Below are positions 52,317 through 61,684 of a stretch of DNA of 64,000 nucleotides, one piece after another. This DNA comes from Vibrio spartinae (GTDB taxonomy: Bacteria; Pseudomonadota; Gammaproteobacteria; Enterobacterales; Vibrionaceae). Both the position numbers and the translations under genes were made by a program. How positions within the stretch are numbered: position 1 is the stretch's first letter; each line of letters begins with the position of its first letter. Location: contig NZ_AP024907.1 in assembly GCF_024347135.1 (NCBI RefSeq), positions 1,603,001 to 1,667,000 of the forward strand. The letters run 5' to 3'. Under the pieces are notes generated by a model. It was given only the letters and a program-made list of their open reading frames with translations, had not been told where the DNA came from and did not search any database.

Positions 52317-53303
52317 ATGAAGCTTAGAATATTATCTCTTTCGATCATGGGTCTGTGCTCACTTGGTGTTCAGGCCAGTGATTTATCACAATTTACTGAA
52401 ATCTCTCAAAAAGCAAATTTTATTGATGGCGTTAATGTTGTTCAGCCTCCGGAATTTACCAACGATCCGACTTTCAGTGATTCGATTGTTGACCGGGCAG
52501 ACGCCATGGGAGCGATTGCCGTTGATCGGGACGGAAATCAATCCACCGCTGAGATTTCAGAAGATGCATTGCGAGCACTTGAGGACGCAGTCAAGACATT
52601 GGATGAACTGGGTCTGGATGCCACGCTATTTACCACACCGGAAAAAGACGCAACGATTAAACCTAAAGTGACCGGAGAAGAGGAAGATGTTCAGGGGGTG
52701 GTCATTGGTCGTGATGATCGGACCCGGATCACAAGAACAACCGTTTCACCTTACAACTATATCGGCCATATCTCCGTTGGATGTACCGGTACACTGATTG
52801 GTAGTAAATATGTACTGACAGCGGGCCACTGTGTTGCAAACGGTCGTGGCAGTTGGTACAAGAAGCTGGATTTTGCCGCCGGACAGAATGGTTCTGCAAA
52901 ACCTTGGGGAACCACCGGGTGGAAAACTGCAATCACCACTAAAGCTTGGTTCAATAACCGTAATTCTAATTACGATTATGCGTTAATCGTGTTGCAAAAA
53001 GCGCCGCACGGTGGTTACTCTGGTTGGGGAGTCTATTCTGGTGGTACCCATTCGGTGACCGGATATCCGGGAGATAAAACCCACTGGACCCTATGGACTG
53101 ACTCCGGTAAAACCAATACCATCTCTTCTTATCGTGTCTGTTATACAATGGATACCGCCGGTGGCGAAAGCGGTAGCGGAATCCGGGATACTCGTAACTA
53201 CGTTCGCGGCATTCATACAACGGGTTCATCTTCCCGTAACTGTGGTACTCGGCTGACTAGTACCGTATACAATACGCTGAAACAGTGGATATCTTCCTAT
53301 TAA
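52317..53303 (+). CDS. Secreted trypsin/V8-like serine endopeptidase with propeptide
   Basis: 328 residues. Signal peptide ends near GVQA (~residue 20). A ~110-residue acidic propeptide follows (no Cys). The mature domain begins about VVIGRDDRTRI and has the catalytic triad His in YVLTAGHCVA, Asp in NYDYALIVL and Ser in GGESGSGI. Cys pairs around GHC and CYTM/NCGTR suggest disulfides. The fold resembles glutamyl endopeptidase (S1B) proteins. It is probably exported, processed and active outside the cell on host or environmental proteins. Monocistronic, with a good ribosome site (AAAGGAATAAAA), the phased repeats upstream and a terminator downstream. Confidence 0.88.
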   Translation: MKLRILSLSIMGLCSLGVQASDLSQFTEISQKANFIDGVNVVQPPEFTNDPTFSDSIVDRADAMGAIAVDRDGNQSTAEISEDALRALEDAVKTLDELGLDATLFTTPEKDATIKPKVTGEEEDVQGVVIGRDDRTRITRTTVSPYNYIGHISVGCTGTLIGSKYVLTAGHCVANGRGSWYKKLDFAAGQNGSAKPWGTTGWKTAITTKAWFNNRNSNYDYALIVLQKAPHGGYSGWGVYSGGTHSVTGYPGDKTHWTLWTDSGKTNTISSYRVCYTMDTAGGESGSGIRDTRNYVRGIHTTGSSSRNCGTRLTSTVYNTLKQWISSY

Positions 53304-53405
53304 TCGGTATTTTTTAAGTGGTACTGATGATAAAAGGAGCGGGTTTTGCTCATGCCGATCAGTTAAGCAATCCATGAGCGGTTGAACGCTATCCAAACCA
53401 GTGAT

Positions 53406-53440
53406 AAAGGCTCTCAGAATTCAATCCGGGAGCCTTTTTT
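53406..53440 (+). terminator. Terminator of the protease gene
   Basis: AAAGGCTCTC pairs with GGGAGCCTTT (one G-U) and is followed by a T run, about 100 bases after the stop codon. Confidence 0.82.
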
Positions 53441-53583
53441 GTCTTTCAGCGAGGTGCTTTTTATCTTTCAATGAAGTGATTTTTTGTGATGCAGCGCTCG
53501 ATCTGCCCGATGAATGATGTATGTGAGTGTTTCAACCGCGCGTATGATTGTGCTGTATTGGTGCAAAAATGCACAAAATGAGT

Positions 53584-54432
53584 TCAGTTGTAGCGAATCC
53601 GGTTCAGATAGGTTTCGTGTTTAACCCGCTTTTGATAATCGAGCGGTGTGGCACTGACTAATCGTTTGAATTCTCTCAAAAAATGAGACTGATCACTGAA
53701 TCCCAGACCATAGGCCAAGTCAGAAAAGATGACCTGTTGCTGGTGGTTAATATGATACACCGCAGACTGGCACCGGATGATCCGGCTGAACGCCTTGGGC
53801 GACAGTCCTAAATCACTGAGAAACTGGCGTTGTAACGTGCGGCTGGTGTAGCCGGTCAATGCCTCTAACTGTTTGATCTGAATATTCCCTTTGTGATGAA
53901 AAATGTGCTCAATCGCTTGCGACGTGAGAGATGAAAAGCGCCGCTTTCTCTGACTGCACAATGACTTATCTTTCAGAAACTGCTGCGTCAGGGTCACTTG
54001 CTGGATAAACGTTGGCGCACTGACCACTTGTTCAAACAGGGCGTTGCACGTTGGCACCACATCATGTAAATGCAGTAAATGATTGACCATTTCACTGGCC
54101 GACGCATTCAGGAAATCAGGAATGACACCCGGCACAAACCGAACCCCGAAATAACGATGTTGTTGGACAAAATTGGCGTTGGTCGCTTCGAGTGTCGTCC
54201 CGCAAACGTATGCGGTCGGAGACGTGGCATCACAATCGAAAAGGATATCGATACAGCCATCCGGGATTGCGAGTGTCAGTGATGCAGACGAGTCCGCTTC
54301 AAAACCATAGAAGTGAGAAACCTCAGGAATATCAGAGGAACAGAGCGAAAAATCCTGCGCAGCACTCAGGACAAACCAAGGTTGTTTGGCGTGGATGCCT
54401 GCCACGCGTTTGACAATCGAAGCTTTTGACAT
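53584..54432 (-). CDS. AraC-family regulator with DUF6597-like N-terminal domain
   Basis: 282 residues. The N-terminal sensor has IPDGCIDILFDCDA and GVRFVPGVIPDFLN, the pattern of the unnamed cupin-like domain often found in this AraC subgroup. The C-terminal DNA-binding domain has two HTH motifs (IKQLEALTGYTSRTLQRQFL and SDLAYGLGFSDQSHFLREFK). AGGTG precedes ATG 54432. It is divergent from the ornithine-cyclodeaminase-like gene and is the likely activator of that operon. Effector unknown. Confidence 0.88.
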   Translation of the reverse strand: MSKASIVKRVAGIHAKQPWFVLSAAQDFSLCSSDIPEVSHFYGFEADSSASLTLAIPDGCIDILFDCDATSPTAYVCGTTLEATNANFVQQHRYFGVRFVPGVIPDFLNASASEMVNHLLHLHDVVPTCNALFEQVVSAPTFIQQVTLTQQFLKDKSLCSQRKRRFSSLTSQAIEHIFHHKGNIQIKQLEALTGYTSRTLQRQFLSDLGLSPKAFSRIIRCQSAVYHINHQQQVIFSDLAYGLGFSDQSHFLREFKRLVSATPLDYQKRVKHETYLNRIRYN

Positions 54433-54704
54433 AACGACACCTGCTTTCCGGGATAAATCGCGCTAGATATGGTGAGCAAAGCAAGCGAGGTGCCAATTTG
54501 TTGTTTTTATCAATACTTCTTCCAGAGAATCGACAATCTTTGTGTGATGTCGCAAAAATTCAATACGCTGCTTATCGGGCCCTCTATCATCCAAGCTATC
54601 CGTTGTTCATCCGATGTGCTTCGCCAAGGAAGGTCGATGACTGACATCCTCGGTGACCGGAACACGGCATACAAATTATACCCCCTATTTTTTGAGGTGA
54701 TGTT

Positions 54705-55844
54705 ATGTCAGAGAGTACCAAAATCGATTTTATTTACCTGTCGGAGCAGGACATGCTCAACGCTGGTGTTACCGATATGCCAAGCTGTGTCGATACCATG
54801 GAAGAAATGTTTGGCCTGCTGTGGCAGGGCGACTATCGCATGGCCGGTGCAAATAATGATTCTCATGGTGCGATGGTCATTTTTCCGGAGGAATCGCCTT
54901 TTCCGACCATGCCGAAACCGACCGCTGATCGTCGTTTGATGGCCATGCCGGCTTATCTCGGCGGAAATTTCCAGACGTGCGGGGTGAAATGGTATGGCTC
55001 TAACATTGCCAACCGGGAAAAAGGGCTGCCACGTTCGATCCTCATGTTTATCCTCAACGATATTGAGACAGGGGCGCCACTGGCATATATGTCTGCGAAC
55101 CTGTTATCCGCTTACCGTACCGGTGCTGTTCCGGGCGTTGGTGCCCGTCATCTGGCGCGTAAAGACTCGAAAGTGATCGGCCTGCTTGGCCCCGGTGTGA
55201 TGGGCAAAACGGCCGTGGCTGCATTTATTACCGCCTGTCCTCAGATTGATACCATCAAAGTGAAAGGCCGCGGACAGAAAAGTCTCGATAGCTTCCTCAC
55301 ATGGTTGGCATCCACCTATCCGCAAATCACTACTGTCGAGATTGTCGATTCACTGGAAGACGTGGTGCGAGGCTCCGATATCGTGACGTACTGTAATTCG
55401 GGCGAGACCGGTGACCCATCGACATATCCGATCGTCAAACGCGAATGGGTCAAACCGGGCGCTTTCTTGGCGATGCCCGCCTATTGTCGCCTGGATGAGG
55501 GGATGGAGCAGGATGACGTGCGCAAAGTGCTCGACAATACCGGTTTGTATCAAGCTTGGTACGAAGAAGTGCCGAAGCCGGCCCATCATCATATTCCGGT
55601 GATCGGTGTGCGCTTTATGGACATGATTGCCGAAGGAAAAATCACCCTCGATCAACTTGAAGATATCGGTGAGATAGTCTCCGGTGAAGCGCCCGGTCGC
55701 CACAACGATGAAGAGATCGTCATTATGTCCGTCGGGGGCTTACCCGTAGAAGATGTGGCGTGGGCAACGGTGATTTACCGTAAGGCACTCGCGCAGGGAA
55801 TCGGCGTCAAACTGAACCTGTGGGACGAGCCTGAGCTAAGTTGA
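54705..55844 (+). CDS. Ornithine cyclodeaminase/mu-crystallin family protein (possible tyramine oxidase subunit B-like)
   Basis: 379 residues. The NAD(P)-binding half has VIGLLGPGVMGKTAVAAF; the substrate half has GVKWYGSNIANREKGLPRS and MSANLLSAYRTGAVPGVGAR, hallmarks of the OCD/mu-crystallin family. Family members include ornithine cyclodeaminase, imine (ketimine) reductases and opine-type dehydrogenases. This longer variant resembles proteins annotated as tyramine oxidase subunit B. With the following RidA, FAD oxidase and APC permease, an amine or amino-acid oxidation pathway is likely. Ribosome site GAGGTGATGTT precedes ATG 54705. First gene of a four-gene plus-strand cluster. Confidence 0.82.
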   Translation: MSESTKIDFIYLSEQDMLNAGVTDMPSCVDTMEEMFGLLWQGDYRMAGANNDSHGAMVIFPEESPFPTMPKPTADRRLMAMPAYLGGNFQTCGVKWYGSNIANREKGLPRSILMFILNDIETGAPLAYMSANLLSAYRTGAVPGVGARHLARKDSKVIGLLGPGVMGKTAVAAFITACPQIDTIKVKGRGQKSLDSFLTWLASTYPQITTVEIVDSLEDVVRGSDIVTYCNSGETGDPSTYPIVKREWVKPGAFLAMPAYCRLDEGMEQDDVRKVLDNTGLYQAWYEEVPKPAHHHIPVIGVRFMDMIAEGKITLDQLEDIGEIVSGEAPGRHNDEEIVIMSVGGLPVEDVAWATVIYRKALAQGIGVKLNLWDEPELS

Positions 55845-55920
55845 GCTGAGCTTTAGCACTGTATAGACCCCAGCCATTGTTATTTGCGATGTATTTTATT
55901 TGTGATGCAGGGAACCCCCA

Positions 55921-56337
55921 ATGACCCAGATTGTAAAAGTAAAAACCGGCTCAAAATTTGAAGCGCTTGGCAGCTATTCCCGCCTTGTGGCCGTGGATAA
56001 CTGGATATTTGTTTCCAATACAGCCGGCCGTCATCCTGAATCTCAACACATCTCTGATGATGTGATTGAACAGGCACAGCAGGTATTCGACAACATTGAA
56101 AAAGCATTGGCTTCCGTCGGTGCCGGGTTGGCCGATGTCGTGATGTCTCGTGTTTTTATTCAGGATCCGGCCGATGTTCCGCTGGTGATGGAATTTGTCG
56201 GCCAAAAATTTAAGGGAATTGACCCTGCAACGACGGTGACCTGTCCCCCTTTGGGATCGACGATCTATCAAGTTGAGCTGGAAGTCACTGCCTATCGTGG
56301 TGCCGGTGATAGCGAGACAAACAGAATCACGATCTGA
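55921..56337 (+). CDS. RidA-family protein
   Basis: 138 residues: GSYSRLVAVDNWIFVSNTAG, VVMSRVFIQDPADVPLVMEF and TVTCPPLGSTIYQVELEVTA. It is a divergent RidA relative with shorter active-site conservation than the copy at 44.7 kb (the usual Arg-Ser pair before the last strand is replaced by TCPPLGS), so it may be a specialised paralogue. It follows the OCD-like gene by 76 bp and precedes the FAD oxidase, an arrangement that suggests hydrolysis of an imine produced by one of them. Confidence 0.85.
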   Translation: MTQIVKVKTGSKFEALGSYSRLVAVDNWIFVSNTAGRHPESQHISDDVIEQAQQVFDNIEKALASVGAGLADVVMSRVFIQDPADVPLVMEFVGQKFKGIDPATTVTCPPLGSTIYQVELEVTAYRGAGDSETNRITI

Positions 56338-56395
56338 TGGTGATGCATTCAAGACGTCGCTGTTTGGTTGAGAAGAGATTTTTAAGGATGAGACG

Positions 56396-57688
56396 ATGAC
56401 ACAGAGATTGGAACCCGTAAAGACGCAAGACCAGCACCCCGCATCAACGCAAGTGGTGATTATCGGTGGGGGCATTATCGGTGCCAGTGCCGCATTAGCA
56501 TTGGCTGAGCGGAACATTCCGGTGGTATTGCTGGAAAAAGGACAAATAGGTGCGGAGCAGTCATCTCGTAACCTCGGTTGGATCCGCAAAACCAATCGTC
56601 ATGCTGAAGACATTCCGTTGGCACAGGCCGCAGACCGACTCTGGGCTGAGATGCCGCAGCGGCTCGGGCGTTCGGTCGGTTACCAGCAGTCAGGCATTCT
56701 GTTTGCTGCGCGTGATGAAAAACAGATGGCCATGTATCAAGGGTGGCATCAATCCGTTCAGTCATTGCAATTGGATTCTCAACTCCTTAACCCACAGCAA
56801 ATTGATCAACTGGCTCCCGGTGGTCGTGATCAATGGATCGGTGGCGTGTATACCCCTTCCGACGGATTTGCAGAACCAGCCATTGCGACCAGTGCCATCG
56901 CTCAGCGAGCCATTGAAAAAGGGGCGGTGCTGGTACAGAACTGTGCCGTCCGCACACTCTCAACCGCTGGCGGTAAGGTGAGTGGGGTTGTCACCGAGCA
57001 AGGTGAAATCCGCTGTACTCAAGTGCTGCTTGCCAGTGGTGCGTGGTCGAGACGTTTCTTAGGCAATCATGGGGTGTCGTTTCCGACACTACCGATTATC
57101 TGTTCAGTGTTGCGTACGAAAGCCACCCAAGGGCCGACGGATATTGCATTTGCAGCACCGGATTTTTCTTTTCGCCGCCATGCAGACGGTGGGTTTGTCA
57201 TTACACAGCGCGGGGCGCTGGATGCACCGTTGACGCTGGATCATTTGCTGATCGGTATGCGTTATTTGCCGCAGTTACGTGCACAGCGCAGTTATATGCG
57301 CATGTCGCTCGGGCGTCATTTCCTCCGGGATTTGGCTTTGCCACGGCGCTGGAAGGCGAACGGTGTGTCTCCGTTCGAACGGATTCGTACCCTGAACCCG
57401 CCAGCGAATGACGGAATTAACCAAGAAGCACTGACGAATCTTGCCAATGCTTGGCCGATGTTTGCAGGCATTGGGATTGATGAAAGCTGGGCCGGTCTGA
57501 TTGATGTAACACCGGATTCCGTTCCCGTGATTGATCACATTGGGGCGATTCCCGGCCTGACGGTCGCCACCGGCTTTTCTGGTCACGGATTTGGGACCGG
57601 CCCGGCAGCAGGACAGCTCGCCGCGGATTTGGTCGCGAATGTCACACCGATTGTCGATCCGACTCCTTATCGGTTTGAGCGGTTTTAA
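56396..57688 (+). CDS. FAD-dependent amine/amino-acid oxidoreductase (DAO family)
   Basis: 430 residues. The N-terminal FAD-binding motif is VVIIGGGIIGASAALALAER, with the second FAD contact EQSSRNLGWIRKTNRH. The C-terminal segment TVATGFSGHGFGTGPAAGQL is typical of the D-amino-acid oxidase/DadA/sarcosine oxidase family. These enzymes oxidise secondary or primary amines to imines. The substrate is unknown; the linked RidA and OCD-like enzymes would handle the imine. AAGGATGAGACG precedes ATG 56396. A 17-bp tandem repeat follows the stop. Confidence 0.88.
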   Translation: MTQRLEPVKTQDQHPASTQVVIIGGGIIGASAALALAERNIPVVLLEKGQIGAEQSSRNLGWIRKTNRHAEDIPLAQAADRLWAEMPQRLGRSVGYQQSGILFAARDEKQMAMYQGWHQSVQSLQLDSQLLNPQQIDQLAPGGRDQWIGGVYTPSDGFAEPAIATSAIAQRAIEKGAVLVQNCAVRTLSTAGGKVSGVVTEQGEIRCTQVLLASGAWSRRFLGNHGVSFPTLPIICSVLRTKATQGPTDIAFAAPDFSFRRHADGGFVITQRGALDAPLTLDHLLIGMRYLPQLRAQRSYMRMSLGRHFLRDLALPRRWKANGVSPFERIRTLNPPANDGINQEALTNLANAWPMFAGIGIDESWAGLIDVTPDSVPVIDHIGAIPGLTVATGFSGHGFGTGPAAGQLAADLVANVTPIVDPTPYRFERF

Positions 57689-57720
57689 ATATTGATTGAT
57701 TTAGACATTGACCGATTTGA

Positions 57721-57793
57721 AGCATGGATCGGTTTACAGCATGGATCGGTTTACAACATGGATCGGTTTACAGCATGGATCGGTTTACAACAT
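57721..57793. repeat. 17-bp tandem repeat between oxidase and permease genes
   Basis: Four copies of AGCATGGATCGGTTTAC (two with AACATGG) at 57721-57737, 57738-57754, 57755-57771 and 57772-57788, then a partial copy, ending just before the permease leader. Copies differ by a single base. Confidence 0.95.
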
Positions 57794-57826
57794 TGACGTT
57801 GTTTTTATTCATGAGAGGGATTTCAC

Positions 57827-59227
57827 ATGAGCAATCACACACATGTACAAAGTATGGATACTGTCGGGCTGTCGATGCCCCCTCGTCCACGGTTAAAAAT
57901 GCGTTTGCCGACAATGATGGCAATCTGTATTGGTTTGGTTATCGTTCAAGGGGCGATGATTTCTGCAACGCAAGGCATCGGGATCGGCGGTATGTCGTTC
58001 ATCACCGCGATGATTGCAGCATTAGCGCTCGCCCAGTTTAATGCGATGAGTTTTGCTGAATTGTCACTGATGTTTCCGCAAGAAGGGACGTTAGCCACGT
58101 ACACGCAAAAAGCGATTGGTCATTTCCCGGCGATTGTCGCGGTGTTTGCCGGGTATGTTGTCGTTGCGATTCTGGCAATCCCCGTGGAAATGTTTCTGGT
58201 TGATGGCATGTTAGCGCAGCTGTTTCCGGGGACGCTACCGGACAAGGTGGTTCCGCTGCTGATTTTAGGGGTTCTCACCATCACGAATCTGGTCGGGACT
58301 GACGTGTTTGCCCGCGTTCAGAATATTCTGGCATTTGTGTTGGTCAGTGCCTTAATTCTGGTGGGCTTGACCGCAATTACCGGCTTGAGTCAGCCGCATC
58401 CTGATTTGGCCGGGCAAGCGGTGGACTGGAGTTTCAGCGGTGTGTGGGACGGGAGTTTCATCGGTTTGATCGCTTTAGCCATGTGGATGATGGTCGGGGT
58501 TGAATTTATCTGTCCGATGGTTAACGACGTCAAACAGCCGCGGAAGAACATTCCCCGGGCCATGCATTTATCACTCTTATTCATCTTCTTGATCTTTTTG
58601 GCTTTTGCTTATGGTGCCAGCCTTTATTTAAGTCGGGATACGCTGGTTGAATCGCCTCTGCCGTATTTGGATTACGTCAATGCTGTTTTCGGTCAAAGTG
58701 GGTTAGTCATCGCAACCGTCATGGCACTCGCTGCCACCTGTAGTACGATCAATACCGTACTGGCCTCGGTACCGAAAATGTTGCATGGTATGGCAATGCA
58801 GAAACAGGCTTTTCCGCAACTGAAAGCAATTAACCGGTTTGATGCGCCATGGGCTGCCATTATGATGCTTTCTGTCTGTACCGCTGTGTCTTATTTTATC
58901 TTCGATATTGATGCGTTGATTGTACTGGTGATTGCGGCAACCACCAGCTGGCTATTGGCCTATATTGTGGCTCACATTGACGTGATTGTGTTACGTCAGC
59001 GGCTGCCGCAACAAGAGCGCCCCTACCGCACACCGTTCTACCCTTGGCCTCAGATTATCGGGATTGTCAGTATGCTGTATGTGGCATTGAATAATTCACC
59101 GGACCCGAGTATGACCCGGATGGTGTACACCATCACTGGTAGCATTTTACTTATCATCAGTTTGATCGCGGCATTCTGGGTGAAATTTTACATGAAACGC
59201 GGATTGTTTGAGCCGGATGTCGATTAA
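57827..59227 (+). CDS. APC-family amino acid/amine permease
   Basis: 466 residues, 12 predicted membrane helices. The N-terminal IGLVIVQGAMISATQGIGIG and the later MWMMVGVEFICPMVNDVKQP with RKNIPRAMHL are typical of amino acid-polyamine-organocation transporters. It most likely imports the substrate of the upstream oxidase set. GAGAGGGATTTCAC gives a good ribosome site for ATG 57827. The 17-bp repeat lies in the 138-bp gap before it. Confidence 0.9.
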   Translation: MSNHTHVQSMDTVGLSMPPRPRLKMRLPTMMAICIGLVIVQGAMISATQGIGIGGMSFITAMIAALALAQFNAMSFAELSLMFPQEGTLATYTQKAIGHFPAIVAVFAGYVVVAILAIPVEMFLVDGMLAQLFPGTLPDKVVPLLILGVLTITNLVGTDVFARVQNILAFVLVSALILVGLTAITGLSQPHPDLAGQAVDWSFSGVWDGSFIGLIALAMWMMVGVEFICPMVNDVKQPRKNIPRAMHLSLLFIFLIFLAFAYGASLYLSRDTLVESPLPYLDYVNAVFGQSGLVIATVMALAATCSTINTVLASVPKMLHGMAMQKQAFPQLKAINRFDAPWAAIMMLSVCTAVSYFIFDIDALIVLVIAATTSWLLAYIVAHIDVIVLRQRLPQQERPYRTPFYPWPQIIGIVSMLYVALNNSPDPSMTRMVYTITGSILLIISLIAAFWVKFYMKRGLFEPDVD

Positions 59228-59382
59228 GTCGTTCTCTGGGGGATCAACGCCACCAGAGACATTGTATCGATGAGCACAGAACTCACCGTGTCAGCGTCAG
59301 GACACTCGGATGAGAAACACCAGCAGCGTGACAGCGTGCGGTGATTTTCTTTCGAGTGTTTTCTCAGAATCCATGCTCAGGA

Positions 59383-60225
59383 TTAAATCGGGGGGAGCTG
59401 ATGATTTTCTCGCTGTGCATAGGCCTGTGGTGTGCATCCAAACAAGGTTTTAAAGGCACTGATAAAGCTGCTCACACTTTTATAGCCTAATTCATAGGCG
59501 ACGCGATTGGTACTTTCTCCCTGTCTTAACAGCTCAAGTGTGCTAATCAAACGGTGCCTGCTGCACCATTGTCGATAAGTCATCCCCGTTTCTGCTTTAA
59601 ACAGCCGTTCAATCGTACGGACACTGGCACCCACTTGTGCAGCACGCTGCTGTAGCGTGATATGGTGTAATGGCTCATTGATGATATGCGTGATCAGCCG
59701 GTTTAACCTCGGGTCTTTACCCGCGGGTAAATACACTTTGAGTTCATCCAGCGTGGCAATTTCATCAATCAACACCAGTCCGAGCCGTTTCATCGGTCCT
59801 TCTTGTAACGAATCGTGCCCTTCAACCAATCGCAAGACTAACTCACGGATCAACGGGGTCATTTTCAGCATCGCGATGCCTTTTTGCTGTGCCCGAATCG
59901 GAAATGACGGATCAACATACAAGTTGCGCATGTGGGTCACTGTTTCCGATTGAACCTGATGCACGACGCCACCGGGGATCCAAACGGCATGCGTGGACGG
60001 CACAATCCAAATCGCCGCATCACTGGTGACTTTGACAATGCCTTGGGCTGCCCATAACAACTGACCTCTGGGATGGGAATGCGGTGTCATGCGGGTTTCC
60101 GCCAACATACTGCGGCTATGCGTGAGCACCGGGCGAGAAGGGTCGATGGTATAGGCAAACTGGCTCGGTGGCAGTAATGTCGCTTTAGAAATATTCTTTG
60201 GCATTTTTAGGTCTTTTTGCGTCAC
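59383..60225 (-). CDS. AraC-family regulator with cupin sensor domain
   Basis: 280 residues. N-terminal cupin: RMTPHSHPRGQLLWAAQGIV and WIPGGVVHQVQSETVTHM. C-terminal double HTH: LQQRAAQVGASVRTIERLFK and NRVAYELGYKSVSSFISAFK. The GTG at 60225 is used; an ATG seven codons later (60204) is equally possible. It is divergent from the SLC13-type permease across a ~60-bp gap and probably regulates it. Confidence 0.9.
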   Translation of the reverse strand: MTQKDLKMPKNISKATLLPPSQFAYTIDPSRPVLTHSRSMLAETRMTPHSHPRGQLLWAAQGIVKVTSDAAIWIVPSTHAVWIPGGVVHQVQSETVTHMRNLYVDPSFPIRAQQKGIAMLKMTPLIRELVLRLVEGHDSLQEGPMKRLGLVLIDEIATLDELKVYLPAGKDPRLNRLITHIINEPLHHITLQQRAAQVGASVRTIERLFKAETGMTYRQWCSRHRLISTLELLRQGESTNRVAYELGYKSVSSFISAFKTLFGCTPQAYAQRENHQLPPI

Positions 60226-60286
60226 GCGATATCCGCTATCTTAGAGATCATTATTTCTGCAATCAAGATGAATCAAGGTGAACGAT

Positions 60287-61684
60287 ATGAACAACAGTGT
60301 GTCGTTGAGGCATATTGCAGTTGCCCTCGCACTGATACTGGCTGCTTGGCTGGTTCTATTTCCGGTTGAGGGGGTTCAACCCAACGTTTCGCACAGCGCA
60401 GCGGTGATACTGATTACGCTGGTGGGCTGGAGTACCGGTTTGTTTCCGCCATTTTTAACTGCCTTAATCTTCTTTGCGCTGGTGACCATCTTCCAGTTAC
60501 TTGCCCCGGGGGTACTGTTTGCAGGATTTGGTTCGACCGCCGTGTGGTTAATTATTTCCGGATTTATCATTGGCTCAGCAATTAGTCTTTCCGGATTAGG
60601 CAAAAGACTGGCATCCCGGATTGCGCCATATTTGGTCGGTAGCTATTTCCGCCTGATTTTCGGCTTGGTTGTGAGTGCGATGATATTGGGATTTTTGATG
60701 CCTTCGTCCGTGGGGCGCTCTGTGGTAATGATCCCAATCGGCATGGCTTTGGCGGAGAAAGTCGGTTTTTCTCGCGGCAGTAACGGGCGTCTGGGGGTCG
60801 CGACATCACTGACACTGGCCTGTAATATGCCGAGTTTTGCGATTCTGCCGGCCAATATTCCTAACATGATCTTAAGTGGTGCCAGTGAGACGTTATTTCA
60901 CCTGAGCTTTGGTTATACCGAATATCTGTGGTTACATTTTCCTGTTCTCGGTATCGTGAAATCGTTAATCATTGTCGCGCTGACATTAGTGATCTTTCCT
61001 GCTCACATTCGTGCTGAAGCCAGCGATGAAGCGCCGCAACAGCAAGAAGAGGTATATCAGACAGCGTTACAAATCCGAGTCGGTATAATTTTAGGCGTGA
61101 CATTGTTATTGTGGGTGACGGACACCATTCACGGAGTGAACTCTGCGTGGGTCGGGCTGGCTGCGGCGATTGTGTTGCTACTTCCCCGTTGGGGTGTGGT
61201 CCCCCCCAAATCATTTAACAGCAGTATTGATTTCGGAGCGGTTGTTTTCGTTGCCGCAGCACTTGGGCTCGGGGCGTTAGTGAATCGGTCGGGGATTGGT
61301 ACGATCATGGGCGATATTTTGGGAGGCTTCATTCCCGGCAAGGCTGGGGGCGATTTTCTGAACTTCATGGCGCTTTCGCTGATGTCAATGCTTACGGGTT
61401 TCGTTGCGACAGTTCCCGGGGTTCCGACCATCCTGACTCCGATGGCCGGAGATTTAGCGCAAGCCACCGGTTTTACCGTTCCTCAGGTATTAATGACTCA
61501 AGTGGTTGGTTTCTCGACAATTATTTTTCCATATCAGGTGACACCACTAATCATTGCGATGCAGTTATCGCATGAACCGTTGTCGAAGCTGTTGAAACTG
61601 ACATTCCCTCTGGCGATTATCACGGTATTGGTGTTAATGCCGTTAGACTATTTATGGTGGAATTTGTTGGGGTGGCTGGGGTGA
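60287..61684 (+). CDS. SLC13/DASS-type carboxylate permease
   Basis: 465 residues with 11-12 membrane helices. Duplicated family motifs: MPSSVGRSVVMIPIGMALAE with SLTLACNMPSFAILPANIPN in the first half, and GFVATVPGVPTILTPMAGDL with VVGFSTIIFPYQVTPLIIAM in the second. It probably imports an organic acid. ATG 60287 is chosen (AAGG at proper distance) over a GTG three codons earlier. Partner regulator is the divergent AraC gene. A run of eleven G residues follows its stop. Confidence 0.87.
   Translation: MNNSVSLRHIAVALALILAAWLVLFPVEGVQPNVSHSAAVILITLVGWSTGLFPPFLTALIFFALVTIFQLLAPGVLFAGFGSTAVWLIISGFIIGSAISLSGLGKRLASRIAPYLVGSYFRLIFGLVVSAMILGFLMPSSVGRSVVMIPIGMALAEKVGFSRGSNGRLGVATSLTLACNMPSFAILPANIPNMILSGASETLFHLSFGYTEYLWLHFPVLGIVKSLIIVALTLVIFPAHIRAEASDEAPQQQEEVYQTALQIRVGIILGVTLLLWVTDTIHGVNSAWVGLAAAIVLLLPRWGVVPPKSFNSSIDFGAVVFVAAALGLGALVNRSGIGTIMGDILGGFIPGKAGGDFLNFMALSLMSMLTGFVATVPGVPTILTPMAGDLAQATGFTVPQVLMTQVVGFSTIIFPYQVTPLIIAMQLSHEPLSKLLKLTFPLAIITVLVLMPLDYLWWNLLGWLG

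Noticed and set aside
54469..54939. 156-codon opening on the plus strand ahead of the OCD-like gene
   Set aside because: It overlaps the well-supported gene at 54705 in another frame and has no protein features; the region is the divergent promoter.
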